A stretch of 28,362 nt of DNA from Glaciecola sp964418575. GTDB taxonomy: Bacteria; Pseudomonadota; Gammaproteobacteria; Enterobacterales; Alteromonadaceae. Below the pieces are notes generated by a model. It was not told the DNA's origin and made no database searches. It saw only the letters and a program-made list of their open reading frames with translations. This document shows, one piece after another, positions 14,904-23,477 of this stretch; position 1 is the first letter of the stretch, and each line of letters begins with the position of its first letter. Position numbers and translations under genes: made by a program. Where the stretch lies: assembly GCA_964418575.1 (NCBI GenBank), contig CAYQMI010000044.1:1-28362 (forward strand), given 5' to 3'.

Positions 14904-16253
14904 TTAAAATACTAGGCTGAGGGCTAAAGCTATTAAAAAAGCACTTAGTCCAATTAAAGTCACCATGGGCGTCCATGTTCGAAGGGTTGTTTTCTCGTCC
15001 ATGCCAAACAAGCGACTAACCAGCCAAAAGCCAGAATCGTTAAAGTGCGAGAGCACGCTAGCACCCCCAGCAATTGCAATAACAACGAAACATAAATCTG
15101 CCTGAGATAGATGTGATTGCGCGGTAAGCATTGGGGCAATTAATGCCGCGGTAGTAGTTAGTGCCACCGTTGCGGAGCCTTGCGCCACACGTAAACTCGC
15201 AGATATGACAAAGGCTGCGACAATAATTGGCATGCCAGTATCGCTAAGCAGATTTGATAATGCATCGCCAATACCTGTTGCCCGCAGCACACCGCCAAAC
15301 ATTCCGCCTGCCCCAGTGACAAGAATAATGGCGCATATGGGTGCCAGTGCATCATTGGTTAAATCATGGATGCGCTGGCGACCCAATCGAGGGGTGAACA
15401 TGAATAGGCATAAGAGCAAAGTAATTAATAGCGCGATAGGCGTTTGCCCGATAGTAGATAGCACAACGAGAAGAGCTGGTGCCTGCGCCACTTCGTTCGC
15501 AATTAAATAGGTGTTTATGCCAGTATTTAAGAATATGAGTACTAATGGCAACAGTAAAACAACTAGCACGCTGGTTAATGCAGGCGCGTTTGCAGAATCT
15601 ACCTGACTTTCGCCAAATAACTTAGGCGGGGAAATATCAAACTTGCTTGCAATCCACTTTGAAAAACAAAAGCTTGCAAAATACCATGTGGGAATAGAAA
15701 CCAAGCTTCCCCAAATGATCAAGTAGCCGATATTCGCGCCTAATAAATCAGCAGCCACCACCGGGCCTGGATGAGGAGGAACTAAGGCATGCATCACTGC
15801 AAATGCGCCTGCTGCGGGCAAGGCATATATCAAAATAGAGCCGCCAAAGCGCTGGGCAACGCTTAAAATTATTGGCAGCATGACAATTAAGCCTGCATCA
15901 AAAAAGATAGGAAAGCCAAATAATAAAGACGCGATACCAAGGGCAAGTGGTGCGCGTTTTTCGCCAAATCGATTGATTAAACTATCGGCCAGTACTTGCG
16001 CGCCACCGGTGACTTCTAAGAGCTTACCAATCATGGCCCCTAATCCTACAAGCAAACCAACCGAGGCCAAGGTTGAGCCAAAGCCTTGCATCATAACCGA
16101 GACTAAATCGTCACTTGCAATACCACCAAATATCGCGGTTAAAGCGCTTACTAGAATAAGTGCAACAAAAGCATGTATTTTTAATCGAATGATGCAAATT
16201 AAGAGCAAAGCGATAGCTAAACAAGCGAGTAGAAGTGGGTGATTAACTAGCAC
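14904..16253 (-). CDS. Gluconate:H+ symporter, GntP family
   Basis: The 449-residue, highly hydrophobic protein matches the GntP/GntT family over its length: a RLKIHAFVALILVS N-terminal segment, GLGAMIGKLLEVTGGAQ, GFPIFFDAGLIVMLPI, the conserved ALVPPHPGPVVAA, and HFNDSGFWLVSRLFGMDEKTTLRTW near the C-terminus. It imports gluconate or related aldonates across the inner membrane. The start is GTG at 16253 with GGAG ten bases upstream; the protein then begins like E. coli GntT and no closer ATG suits. It is divergent from gluconokinase across 171 bp, so the two are probably co-regulated. No GntR-type operator was recognised. Related permeases transport other hydroxy acids, so the substrate rests mainly on the kinase neighbour. 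Confidence 0.9.
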   Translation of the reverse strand: MLVNHPLLLACLAIALLLICIIRLKIHAFVALILVSALTAIFGGIASDDLVSVMMQGFGSTLASVGLLVGLGAMIGKLLEVTGGAQVLADSLINRFGEKRAPLALGIASLLFGFPIFFDAGLIVMLPIILSVAQRFGGSILIYALPAAGAFAVMHALVPPHPGPVVAADLLGANIGYLIIWGSLVSIPTWYFASFCFSKWIASKFDISPPKLFGESQVDSANAPALTSVLVVLLLPLVLIFLNTGINTYLIANEVAQAPALLVVLSTIGQTPIALLITLLLCLFMFTPRLGRQRIHDLTNDALAPICAIILVTGAGGMFGGVLRATGIGDALSNLLSDTGMPIIVAAFVISASLRVAQGSATVALTTTAALIAPMLTAQSHLSQADLCFVVIAIAGGASVLSHFNDSGFWLVSRLFGMDEKTTLRTWTPMVTLIGLSAFLIALALSLVF

Positions 16254-16424
16254 TGCGGTAAGACTCCATAGTAATATTTGCCAAGCGATGCTCCTGCACC
16301 GCTTTGTTTGTAGGACGTGTTAAGCCAAGGCATTCGACTAAACAATGACTTATCAGCAAATCACTGTAAACTTAATGCATTAACAAAACAATAACAAATC
16401 TACAGGTGATGATGAGCGAGGCAC

Positions 16425-16946
16425 ATGGGCGCGATGCAAAATAAACACAGCTTTCGAGTATTAGTTATGGGCGTCAGTGGCTCAGGTAAAAGCACCGTCG
16501 GCGAATTACTCGCGCGCGCCCTTGCATGCAGGTTTTTTGATGGTGATGATTTTCATCCTGAAAGCAACATCGCAAAAATGAAAAGCGGTGAGGCTTTAAA
16601 TGATAACGACAGGTTGCCTTGGTTAAAGATCATTGCCGAGCAATTCAAACAAGCCTCAAATACTGATGAGTCGGTGGTGATTGCGTGCTCTGCGCTTAAA
16701 AAAAGCTATCGCGATGTTCTAAGAACAGGAGATGCTAACTTACAAATTGTGCATTTAGCGCCAGACCTATCGAGCTTAAAAACCCGGACCGAACAGCGCA
16801 ATCATTTTATGCCAGCGGCCTTACTGCAAAGCCAACTCGACACCCTTGAGGCGCCTCTGAGCGGTGAGCAAGCTATTTGTGTGAACAATGAACAAGAGCC
16901 CAAAATAATCATCCCTGAGCTTGTAGCTTGGTTGCAACGCTACTAA
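16425..16946 (+). CDS. gntK: Gluconokinase
   Basis: It phosphorylates D-gluconate to 6-phosphogluconate, feeding the pentose phosphate or Entner-Doudoroff route. The 173-residue P-loop kinase (E. coli GntK is 175) has Walker A GVSGSGKST (G16-T24), then FFDGDDFHPESNIAKMKSG and LNDNDRLPWL, which form the gluconate pocket, and IACSALKKSYRDVLR. The start is uncertain between ATG 16425 and ATG 16434; GCGAGG ends three bases before the first, so the second has the better spacing. A 10-codon reading frame starting at ATG 16412 overlaps this start. It is divergent from the gluconate permease gene. Confidence 0.93.
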   Translation: MGAMQNKHSFRVLVMGVSGSGKSTVGELLARALACRFFDGDDFHPESNIAKMKSGEALNDNDRLPWLKIIAEQFKQASNTDESVVIACSALKKSYRDVLRTGDANLQIVHLAPDLSSLKTRTEQRNHFMPAALLQSQLDTLEAPLSGEQAICVNNEQEPKIIIPELVAWLQRY

Positions 16947-17068
16947 GCAAGCGCCTAGCAAATAATTGTAATAAATTTGTAAATATCAAAACGCATTAAT
17001 GAAATATTGCATTATTAATCCGCATTTAGCTGTTAGATACTCTAGACTCAAATATGCTAGGGAAGATT

Positions 17069-19034
17069 ATGTCATCATCATTGAAATCACTGCTTATTTT
17101 AAGCGCGCTGCTTACTCTGACTGCTTGCGATTCACCGCCAAACGAGAATGCACAAAGTACGCAAAAACAAACATCTGATTCAGGATTTTCAAGCCTTTCG
17201 GTATCAGATGCTCCCAAAGCTCAAACAGCTCAGATTGATTTTACCAGTGGTCATTGGCAATACATTCAAATCGATGATCAAAAACAAATGTGGGGCGATT
17301 GGAATGAGCCCGAATGGCTGAGGTATTTTGGGCTTGCCTTTGGTGATATAAATGGCGATACGCTGACCGATATTGTATCAGGCCGATACGTTTATTTGCA
17401 GCGTGAGGATACGCGTCAACCAACTGCGAGTAAATGGGAGCGTATAGATCTTGGTGCCAACGTAGACGCAATTTTAGTACTCGACATTGACGGTGACAGC
17501 AAGCTAGACATTATTGCGCAAGCTTTGCCATCTTTATATTGGTTTGAGCTTGAAGATGAGCAAGCAGGTACATTTAAGCAGGTTGAGATTGGTCAGGTAC
17601 CGGCTACCTCTCATGTGAATAGCCAAGGTTTTACTGCAGCTGATATTGCGGGCGATNNNNNNNNNNNNNNNNNNNNNNNNNNNNNNNNNNNNNNNNNNNN
17701 NNNNNNNNNNNNNNNNNNNNNNNNNNNNNNNNNNNNNNNNNNNNNNNNNNNNNNNNGAGGGGAGTCATCCTATTGACCGCGTTGAAATTGCTGATTTAAA
17801 CGAAGATGGTAAAGGAGACATTGTATTTACCGAAGAGCGCTATCCCGGACTAGAGCCAGATGCGCAAATGGTCATGTTCCTGCAACAAGACGAACGGCAA
17901 GGGCAGCAGCAATGGGACAGGCAAGTGTTAGTGACTCAGTTCTCTATGAATAATTTAGATATAGCGGATATCGACCAAGACGGTGATCTCGACATTATTA
18001 CCGCTGAACATAAAGGAGAGGCTTTAGAAACTCAGCTATGGATAAATGATGGTGAGGCCGAATTTAGCGCAATGACTATCGATACTGGCAAAGAGAGTCA
18101 CTTGGGAACGCAGTTTGTAGACATTGATGCAGATGGCGACTTAGACGTAATAAGTGCTGGCTGGGATCAGCATCAGTATGTACATTTATGGCTTAACCCC
18201 CTAATCAGCCAAGTGAGCTTCAGTGAGGTAATACACCTAGAGCGAGAGCACATAAATATTAAAACCAGCATGGCAAATTATTTATTTGATACAAAAGGCG
18301 GCGGATTTTCCTCTATTTTTGATGTTCAGGGCAACGACTGGCTTAGCTTCAAACTATCTCCTTGGGGGGATTACCCTGCGGCTGCCGCTGGTGGTTTTAG
18401 GGGGATGCCAAATGCGGTCCATGGTGACAGTAAGGACAGCGGCGCAGGTCATCCTGGTTTTGATAAAATGCGCTCTGAAATAATAGACAATACTATTGTG
18501 AGCACCAGTAATTCGGGAGATTGGCAGTGGCAGTACCGTTTTTATCCACATGGCGTAAAAATGGAAGTGTTGGCGATGCCTGATAATGCAAGGTACTGGT
18601 TTTTATATGAAGGCACTCCTGGTGGTAAATACGACATTGCGCAAACCTTTTATGGCACTGACAGCACTTCGTGGCAGTCAGACGCGCCAGACTTTTACCA
18701 GGGCAGCATTAAAGAAGGTCAGTTTAACTGGGCGTATTTTTCGCATCTGCAAAGTGAGCAATCACTTTACCTTGTGCAGCTAACACCCGACACCGAAGCC
18801 GATATCATGTCTTATTTAGGTAATTCTGAGCAAGGCGCTAACAGTGAAGATGGCATGGTGGTATTTGGCTTTGGCCGAGATGCACAGGGCAATGCAAAAC
18901 TTAACAAACAACATTCATTTTTTATTGGCTTGGCGCCTCATGTTGCCAAGAAAAACCAAGATCATGCTGTAATGGCAAACTATATTTCGACTATTGCTCA
19001 GCAGCATCAAAAGGAGTCAACTTATGCACGCTAA
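17069..19034 (+). CDS. FG-GAP/VCBS beta-propeller lipoprotein with a C-terminal beta-rich domain (interrupted by assembly gap)
   Basis: The start at ATG 17069 follows AGGGAAG and gives MSSSLKSLLILSALLTLTAC, a lipoprotein signal with lipobox LTAC. Six calcium-loop repeats are visible: DINGDTLTD, DIDGDSKLD, DIAGD (cut by the gap), DLNEDGKGD, DIDQDGDLD and DIDADGDLD, so most of the N-terminal half is a propeller. After about 18215 a different domain of ~270 residues follows, rich in aromatic and glycine residues (GGGFSSIF, GNDWLSFKLSPWGDYP, GFRGMPNAV, GHPGFDK). It looks like a beta-sandwich sugar-active or binding domain, but I do not recognise it by name. The 100-N gap splits the frame: the left side ends on a codon and the right side starts one, so the true gap length must be a multiple of three if the gene is intact. 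The next gene overlaps its end by 11 bp. Confidence 0.75.
17657..17756. other. Assembly gap of 100 N
   Basis: Exactly 100 unknown bases, a standard placeholder, lie inside the first propeller lipoprotein gene. Repeat spacing of about 45-55 residues suggests roughly one blade is spanned, so the true length is probably near 100 but not 100 itself, since it must be divisible by three. Confidence 0.97.
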
Positions 19035-20325
19035 GTTATCATTATCATTTTTAATGAGTGTGTTTTTATTAAGTGCGTGTCAGCCAAAACCCGACAGTCA
19101 AGATGAACAAAGTGCGGGCCTCGCATCAAGCGATATTGCCAGCACCGCTGCCGAGCCATCACAACAGCCATCCCAAAAAAGCAGCGCTGGAGTTGAATTT
19201 ACCCAAGGCAAAGTGATTAACGATGCCGAATATTTTTGGGCTCATACCGCTGGAGATGTGAGCGGTGACGGCTTGGCTGACTTGGTATTTATTAACAACA
19301 ACGCAAGTGGTGGTGCCTTAGGGTATTACAAAGGCCAAAATGAAGAAGGCTTATGGGAAAAAGTAATCATCGCAGCTGCACCACCTAGTGGCGGATTATT
19401 TGCTGGCGGTGATTTAGAAGTCGCTGATATTGATCAAGATGGCGATATTGATGTGGTCGGTATTAAGCACCCCGGCGAATGGACCGATGCAAGCGCGACG
19501 GCAGAAATATTTTGGTATGAAAATCAAGGTGACACTTGGCAAGGCCACTACATTGGTGAAGTGCCCGACGCGGTAAAAGATGTGAGTTTTGCTGATTTTG
19601 ATAAAGACGGCCTTTTAGATGTTGCCCTACTTACCTTTGACTCTCATTCTCTAAGCATTTTTAGGCAAGACGACGCAGATACCTGGTCTCGCGTGCAGTT
19701 TATTCAAAACGATACCCTGCACGAGGGTATGGATACTGGGGACTTTAATGGTGATGGATATTTAGACATCGTGGCAAATGCCTATGTGTTTTATAACCCA
19801 CAAGGCGTTTTAGATAGCCAGTGGCAGCAGTTTAATCTCAATGAACGATGGAATAATCAAAGCGGTGATTGGTCGCGTAACGGCACAAAAACATTTGTGG
19901 CCGACACCAATGCCGATAATTTAGATGAGATCTTTATGTGTCATTCAGAGCGCTCAGGTTACCCATTGGTAAAATATGAGCCAGAGCTTAATGAACTGGG
20001 AGATGTGACTTGGCAAGAGAGTGAAATACTGCCCGAAATTACTGCGTGCCATACTCTACAAGTTTACGATTTCAATTTAGATGGTAAACATGATGTCTTA
20101 ACCGGTATTAACTTTGCGCGCGCGGTCAATATAGAAGCCACTGAATTCGATGTCTCTTTGCTGATTGCCGGTGACCAAGGATATACGCCGCAAACCCTCC
20201 ACTCTGACGGTATTTATAATGGCTTCGCTATTGATTTTGAAGGCGATGGTGACATAGATTTTTTCCGTTACCCTAATCATGAAGCAACAGACTTGTTCTT
20301 ATTTAAAAACGAAACACAGTTTTAG
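19024..20325 (+). CDS. FG-GAP/VCBS seven-repeat beta-propeller lipoprotein
   Basis: ATG 19024 is preceded by AAGGAG (19011-19016), and the product begins MHAKLSLSFLMSVFLLSAC with lipobox LSAC at C19, so the mature protein is a lipid-anchored 415-residue chain after a 18-residue signal. Seven Asp-rich calcium loops can be counted: DVSGDGLAD, DIDQDGDID, DFDKDGLLD, DFNGDGYLD, DTNADNLDE, DFNLDGKHD and DFEGDGDID. That number fits a complete seven-bladed propeller with nothing else attached. It overlaps the end of the preceding propeller lipoprotein gene by 11 bp, so the two are probably translationally coupled and may act as partners at the cell surface or periplasm. The function is unknown; glycan binding is possible given the neighbouring sugar genes. 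Confidence 0.85.
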   Translation: MHAKLSLSFLMSVFLLSACQPKPDSQDEQSAGLASSDIASTAAEPSQQPSQKSSAGVEFTQGKVINDAEYFWAHTAGDVSGDGLADLVFINNNASGGALGYYKGQNEEGLWEKVIIAAAPPSGGLFAGGDLEVADIDQDGDIDVVGIKHPGEWTDASATAEIFWYENQGDTWQGHYIGEVPDAVKDVSFADFDKDGLLDVALLTFDSHSLSIFRQDDADTWSRVQFIQNDTLHEGMDTGDFNGDGYLDIVANAYVFYNPQGVLDSQWQQFNLNERWNNQSGDWSRNGTKTFVADTNADNLDEIFMCHSERSGYPLVKYEPELNELGDVTWQESEILPEITACHTLQVYDFNLDGKHDVLTGINFARAVNIEATEFDVSLLIAGDQGYTPQTLHSDGIYNGFAIDFEGDGDIDFFRYPNHEATDLFLFKNETQF

Positions 20326-20336
20326 CCTTGATGATA

Positions 20337-20355
20337 TGCGCTAAGCGTAGTTTTT
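20337..20355 (+). terminator. Weak possible terminator after the propeller lipoproteins
   Basis: TGCGC (20337-20341) can pair with GCGTA (20345-20349), including one G-U pair, around a TAA loop, followed by G and five T. The stem is short, so this is tentative. Confidence 0.35.
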
Positions 20356-20462
20356 GGTGTGAGGATTCACTGCATCAATAACTAAGTATCAAAATAGGTG
20401 AATTGCCAAGCGCTATGAGGCTAGGCGACACTGCATCATCACATTTGCGCATGGTGAATAAT

Positions 20463-21524
20463 ATGTCGGCTTTAGAAACTGTCCAGAACAGCCAAGAATA
20501 TTTAAAAATTGAGCCTTTGCCGCTTGAGCTCCCCAGCGATGGTGAGCTTTGTGCGGTAGACCAAGACATATATTGGCTGCGCATGCCGCTCCCTTTTGAC
20601 CTTGATCATATTAACCTTTACTTAATCAAAGACGGTGAGGGCTATGCTGCTCTGGACACCGGCATTGGTACTAGCCTGACAGAAGCGATTTGGGAGCAGA
20701 TATTTACGCGAATATCAAAGCCTATTACGCGCGTTATTGTGACTCATATGCATCCTGATCATATTGGTATGGCCGGCTTTTTAACCGAGAAATTTAAAGT
20801 GCCGCTGTATATGAGCATGGGCGAGTATTTTACTGCTCGTAGCATCGTTGCCGGTGGCCGAGGAGCATCAGACTGGCAAGACCGAGAATACTTGACTCGC
20901 TGCGGCATGGATGCGCAATATGTTGAAAATGCCACAGCAAGCAAAGACGGTATTCAAAAAGTAGTTCGCCCCATTCCAACCAGCTTTAAACGTTTGAGTG
21001 AGGGCATGGAGTTGGAAATTGGTGAGCATAAATGGCGAGTAATGATTGGTCGTGGGCATTCCCCCGAACATGCATGTTTGTTTTGCGAAGAGAAAGGCAT
21101 TTTGATTTCAGGCGACCATGTATTGCCAAAAATCTCGCCAAATATTGGCGTGTATTCTACTGAGCCTGATGCAAATGCGCTGAATTTGTACCTCACAACC
21201 TTGCCGCAGTTTAAACAACTGCCAACAAACACCAAGGTCTTGCCCTCTCATAAATTGCCGTTTACCGGCTTGCACACACGAGTAGATGAATTGCTCGCGC
21301 ATCACCAGGCGCATTTGAGTCTGCTACGAGAATATTGCATTGAGGGTAAAACGGTAAAAGAGTGTTTACCGGCTTTATTTAAACGAAAGCTAAACCCTCA
21401 TAATATGTTCTTTGCCATTGCAGAGGGCTTAGCGCATTTAAACTATCTGTACTATCGAGGCGAATGCACGAGAATAATAGACGAGCATGGCCATTGGGTA
21501 TTTACCACCACAAAGGCTAGTTAA
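20463..21524 (+). CDS. Metallo-beta-lactamase-fold hydrolase
   Basis: Starting at ATG 20463 the protein has 353 residues. The zinc motif THMHPDH gives H95, H97, D99 and H100; further ligands are likely in GHSPEH (H199) and SGDH, with a final LPSHKLPF. The N-terminal MPLPFDLDHINLYLIKDGEG and DTGI match MBL hydrolases of the glyoxalase II/LACTB2-like branch, with a C-terminal helical segment after residue ~290. These hydrolyse thioesters or related esters; the substrate here is unknown. The start is uncertain: GGTGA five bases upstream supports 20463, while in-frame ATGs at 20415 and 20451 and a TTG at 20403 are possible. It ends three bases before the convergent PH-domain gene, leaving no room for a terminator. 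Confidence 0.85.
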   Translation: MSALETVQNSQEYLKIEPLPLELPSDGELCAVDQDIYWLRMPLPFDLDHINLYLIKDGEGYAALDTGIGTSLTEAIWEQIFTRISKPITRVIVTHMHPDHIGMAGFLTEKFKVPLYMSMGEYFTARSIVAGGRGASDWQDREYLTRCGMDAQYVENATASKDGIQKVVRPIPTSFKRLSEGMELEIGEHKWRVMIGRGHSPEHACLFCEEKGILISGDHVLPKISPNIGVYSTEPDANALNLYLTTLPQFKQLPTNTKVLPSHKLPFTGLHTRVDELLAHHQAHLSLLREYCIEGKTVKECLPALFKRKLNPHNMFFAIAEGLAHLNYLYYRGECTRIIDEHGHWVFTTTKAS

Positions 21525-21527
21525 GTG

Positions 21528-22904
21528 CTACATCCAAGCGGGTTTGTCCCGCGCAATTTTAAGTAAGGCATCGTCGACTACCGCTTTTACTTCGCGCTCG
21601 GGCAAGTAAGGTATGCTCATACCGCCTGAGGCTAACACTACCTTTAAACTCGCTAAGTTTTTTTGTTTCATCAGCGGGGTTTGGTGCATTTTAGTTTGCT
21701 GTATTTTGTTGATTGGAAAGGCTAAATAATCCCTGCCTAAAAGACCTTTNNNNNNNNNNNNNNNNNNNNNNNNNNNNNNNNNNNNNNNNNNNNNNNNNNN
21801 NNNNNNNNNNNNNNNNNNNNNNNNNNNNNNNNNNNNNNNNNNNNNNNNNCCGCTTGCCCCGGCTGAATTTTGTTCAAAGCGTAAATTTACTCTCGAAATT
21901 AATATGTCTAACCAGTCTTGCTGCTGCACCGCACGCTGAATGCGGCTCGCTTTCATGCTAACTTCTTGCTTGGTTAGCAGGCCGCTGCGCCTAATGTAGC
22001 GGCTGTTATTTCGGCTTAAGCGATAGTCATAAAACACAAAGATTGAGCCGATAATAGAAAAGCTCACAATGAACAACATGATCACCATCACGATAGAGAG
22101 TAAGTGCAGCGCAAATACCCACATGGTTTGCGTTTCGTAATTTAAATATGACGCGATATCTAGGCCAATTGCGCTAAAAAAAGCGCCCACATTTTCAGAA
22201 ATAGCATTGTAAAAAGGGGCAAGAAAGCCTAAAAATATCCACACACGATTGTTGGTAATTCCGTGAATGATTAAGTCTTTTATGGAGCGGCGATTAAGCA
22301 CTACTTCTTGCTGCTCAGTAAACGCACTAATAGGTTCTGAGCCATCATTATCGGATGCGCTTTCGGCTTTAATATCACTTACAATCGCCAACACTTTTTG
22401 CTTAAAAGATTCTGCCATTGGCAGGCGTATAGCGACAATATTAGCCTCTTGCTTAGCTGAGCCTGCGGTATCGAGCTCTACAATCGAAAAGTCGCTGAAA
22501 CGATAATAAAAGGGCTGAATGATTTTCACGTTTTGAATTTTTCCAAAGGGCAAATCTAAGTGAGACTTTTTAATCATACCCTGTCGAATTTCTACGCGGT
22601 CGGCGCTTAAGCGATAAAAGTAGAATAAATACTGAACGACAGAGCTAATTAGCACTAAAGAGACGATGACGGTCGCTGCTATGGCTACGAGTAATATATT
22701 TTCTTTTACCTTTGAAAAATTAAACGCAAATACTGGCAACATGTAAATAAGGGTGTTGCCCACAAGCAATAAGGTTTTAACGAAGAAATAGACAATCGCG
22801 ATAGGCGATACACGCAGCCATTCGTCACTCGCGATTTCTTTTGCAAGCTGCGCCTCGCTTTCGTTGCTAGTATCGAGCTGGCTTACATCAATTTGTTCAC
22901 TCAT
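21528..22904 (-). CDS. Membrane protein with bacterial PH domains, YdbT-like (interrupted by assembly gap)
   Basis: The reconstructed product is about 458 residues including ~34 unknown. Hydrophobic helix pairs near residues 25-55 and 60-85, and again near 220-300, alternate with bPH_2 (DUF304) domains: LDLPFGKIQNVKIIQPFYYR after the first pair, TKQEVSMKASRIQRAVQQQDW after the second, and LGRDYLAFPINKIQQTKMHQTP near the C-terminus. This is the YdbT layout; the role is poorly known, with membrane stress suggested for homologues. Its ATG overlaps the stop of the preceding PH-domain gene by 8 bp (ATGAGTGA), so the pair is coupled. The reading frame agrees across the 100-N gap, but homologues usually have two more helices there, so real sequence is probably missing. 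Confidence 0.82.
   Translation of the reverse strand: MSEQIDVSQLDTSNESEAQLAKEIASDEWLRVSPIAIVYFFVKTLLLVGNTLIYMLPVFAFNFSKVKENILLVAIAATVIVSLVLISSVVQYLFYFYRLSADRVEIRQGMIKKSHLDLPFGKIQNVKIIQPFYYRFSDFSIVELDTAGSAKQEANIVAIRLPMAESFKQKVLAIVSDIKAESASDNDGSEPISAFTEQQEVVLNRRSIKDLIIHGITNNRVWIFLGFLAPFYNAISENVGAFFSAIGLDIASYLNYETQTMWVFALHLLSIVMVIMLFIVSFSIIGSIFVFYDYRLSRNNSRYIRRSGLLTKQEVSMKASRIQRAVQQQDWLDILISRVNLRFEQNSAGASXXXXXXXXXXXXXXXXXXXXXXXXXXXXXXXXXXKGLLGRDYLAFPINKIQQTKMHQTPLMKQKNLASLKVVLASGGMSIPYLPEREVKAVVDDALLKIARDKPAWM
21750..21849. other. Assembly gap of 100 N
   Basis: Exactly 100 N inside the YdbT-like gene. Both flanks read in the same frame at this length, but the membrane helices expected between the second and third PH domains of this family are absent from the visible sequence, so the true gap may be considerably longer (100 plus a multiple of three). 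Confidence 0.97.
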
Positions 22905-23427
22905 CTACCGACAAGTCCTTGTGGTCGATGATGAATTTACGCAAGGCAACGGCTTTATCATACTCAAGGCCCGGTATTTCAAAAGTATGCGACATGCCGC
23001 CGGCGCTAAATACTTGCAGTGTCGCCAGTCCTGCTTTGCGTTCTATTGGCCCGCGTTTCAGCTCAATATGCTGAATACGTAAAATGGGCTGGCTAACGAG
23101 CTTTCTAAAAAACAAGCCTGCTTGAAAGTGCACATCCTGCTCGCGCACTGCATATTGGATGATAGGGTCTGCGAAAAAGTGATATATCGCCATTAAGCCA
23201 CCTAAACCTAAAATTACGCCAACTATTAGCGGCGAAGTGTGCTCAATAAACTCAGGTGCTGGAAAAAACAGCTCCAATTTAAGAATCAAAACGACCGCCA
23301 GCGCGATGCAGGTAAAGAAAACATTGATGGCGATATTGATAATTCTGTATTTTGGTGAAATCGGCTGCAGTGGCAGTTTTGCTATTGATATTTCAGGTAA
23401 AACTACCGCGTCGTTTGTGAAAGACAT
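22897..23427 (-). CDS. Membrane protein with a bacterial PH domain, YdbS-like
   Basis: The 176-residue product begins MSFTNDAVVLPEISIAKLPL, has two hydrophobic helices (roughly residues 33-53 and 63-83) and one bPH_2 domain with VREQDVHFQAGLFFRK, QPILRIQHIELKRGPIERKA and GLATLQVFSAGG, the standard DUF304 pattern. This is the small partner usually encoded directly upstream of a YdbT-like gene, as here with an 8-bp overlap. ATG 23427 is preferred because AAGGA lies nine bases upstream; an in-frame TTG at 23454 would add nine residues across that ribosome-binding site. The function is not established. Confidence 0.85.
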   Translation of the reverse strand: MSFTNDAVVLPEISIAKLPLQPISPKYRIINIAINVFFTCIALAVVLILKLELFFPAPEFIEHTSPLIVGVILGLGGLMAIYHFFADPIIQYAVREQDVHFQAGLFFRKLVSQPILRIQHIELKRGPIERKAGLATLQVFSAGGMSHTFEIPGLEYDKAVALRKFIIDHKDLSVDE

Positions 23428-23477
23428 CAATAAACATCCTTTTTTCTTAGTCAATAAAATTAAGTAAACAGCAAGGC

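Noticed and set aside
15880..16242. 120-codon open frame on the plus strand within the gluconate permease gene
   Set aside because: It is antisense to a well-supported transporter gene, has no family resemblance and a composition expected from the complement of membrane-protein codons.
20403..20462. Longer metallo-hydrolase from TTG 20403 or ATG 20415
   Set aside because: No Shine-Dalgarno supports them and the added residues look non-coding; GGTGA supports 20463. Not fully excluded.
23428..23454. ydbS-like start at TTG 23454
   Set aside because: The lysine-rich extension is translated from the ribosome-binding site of ATG 23427.
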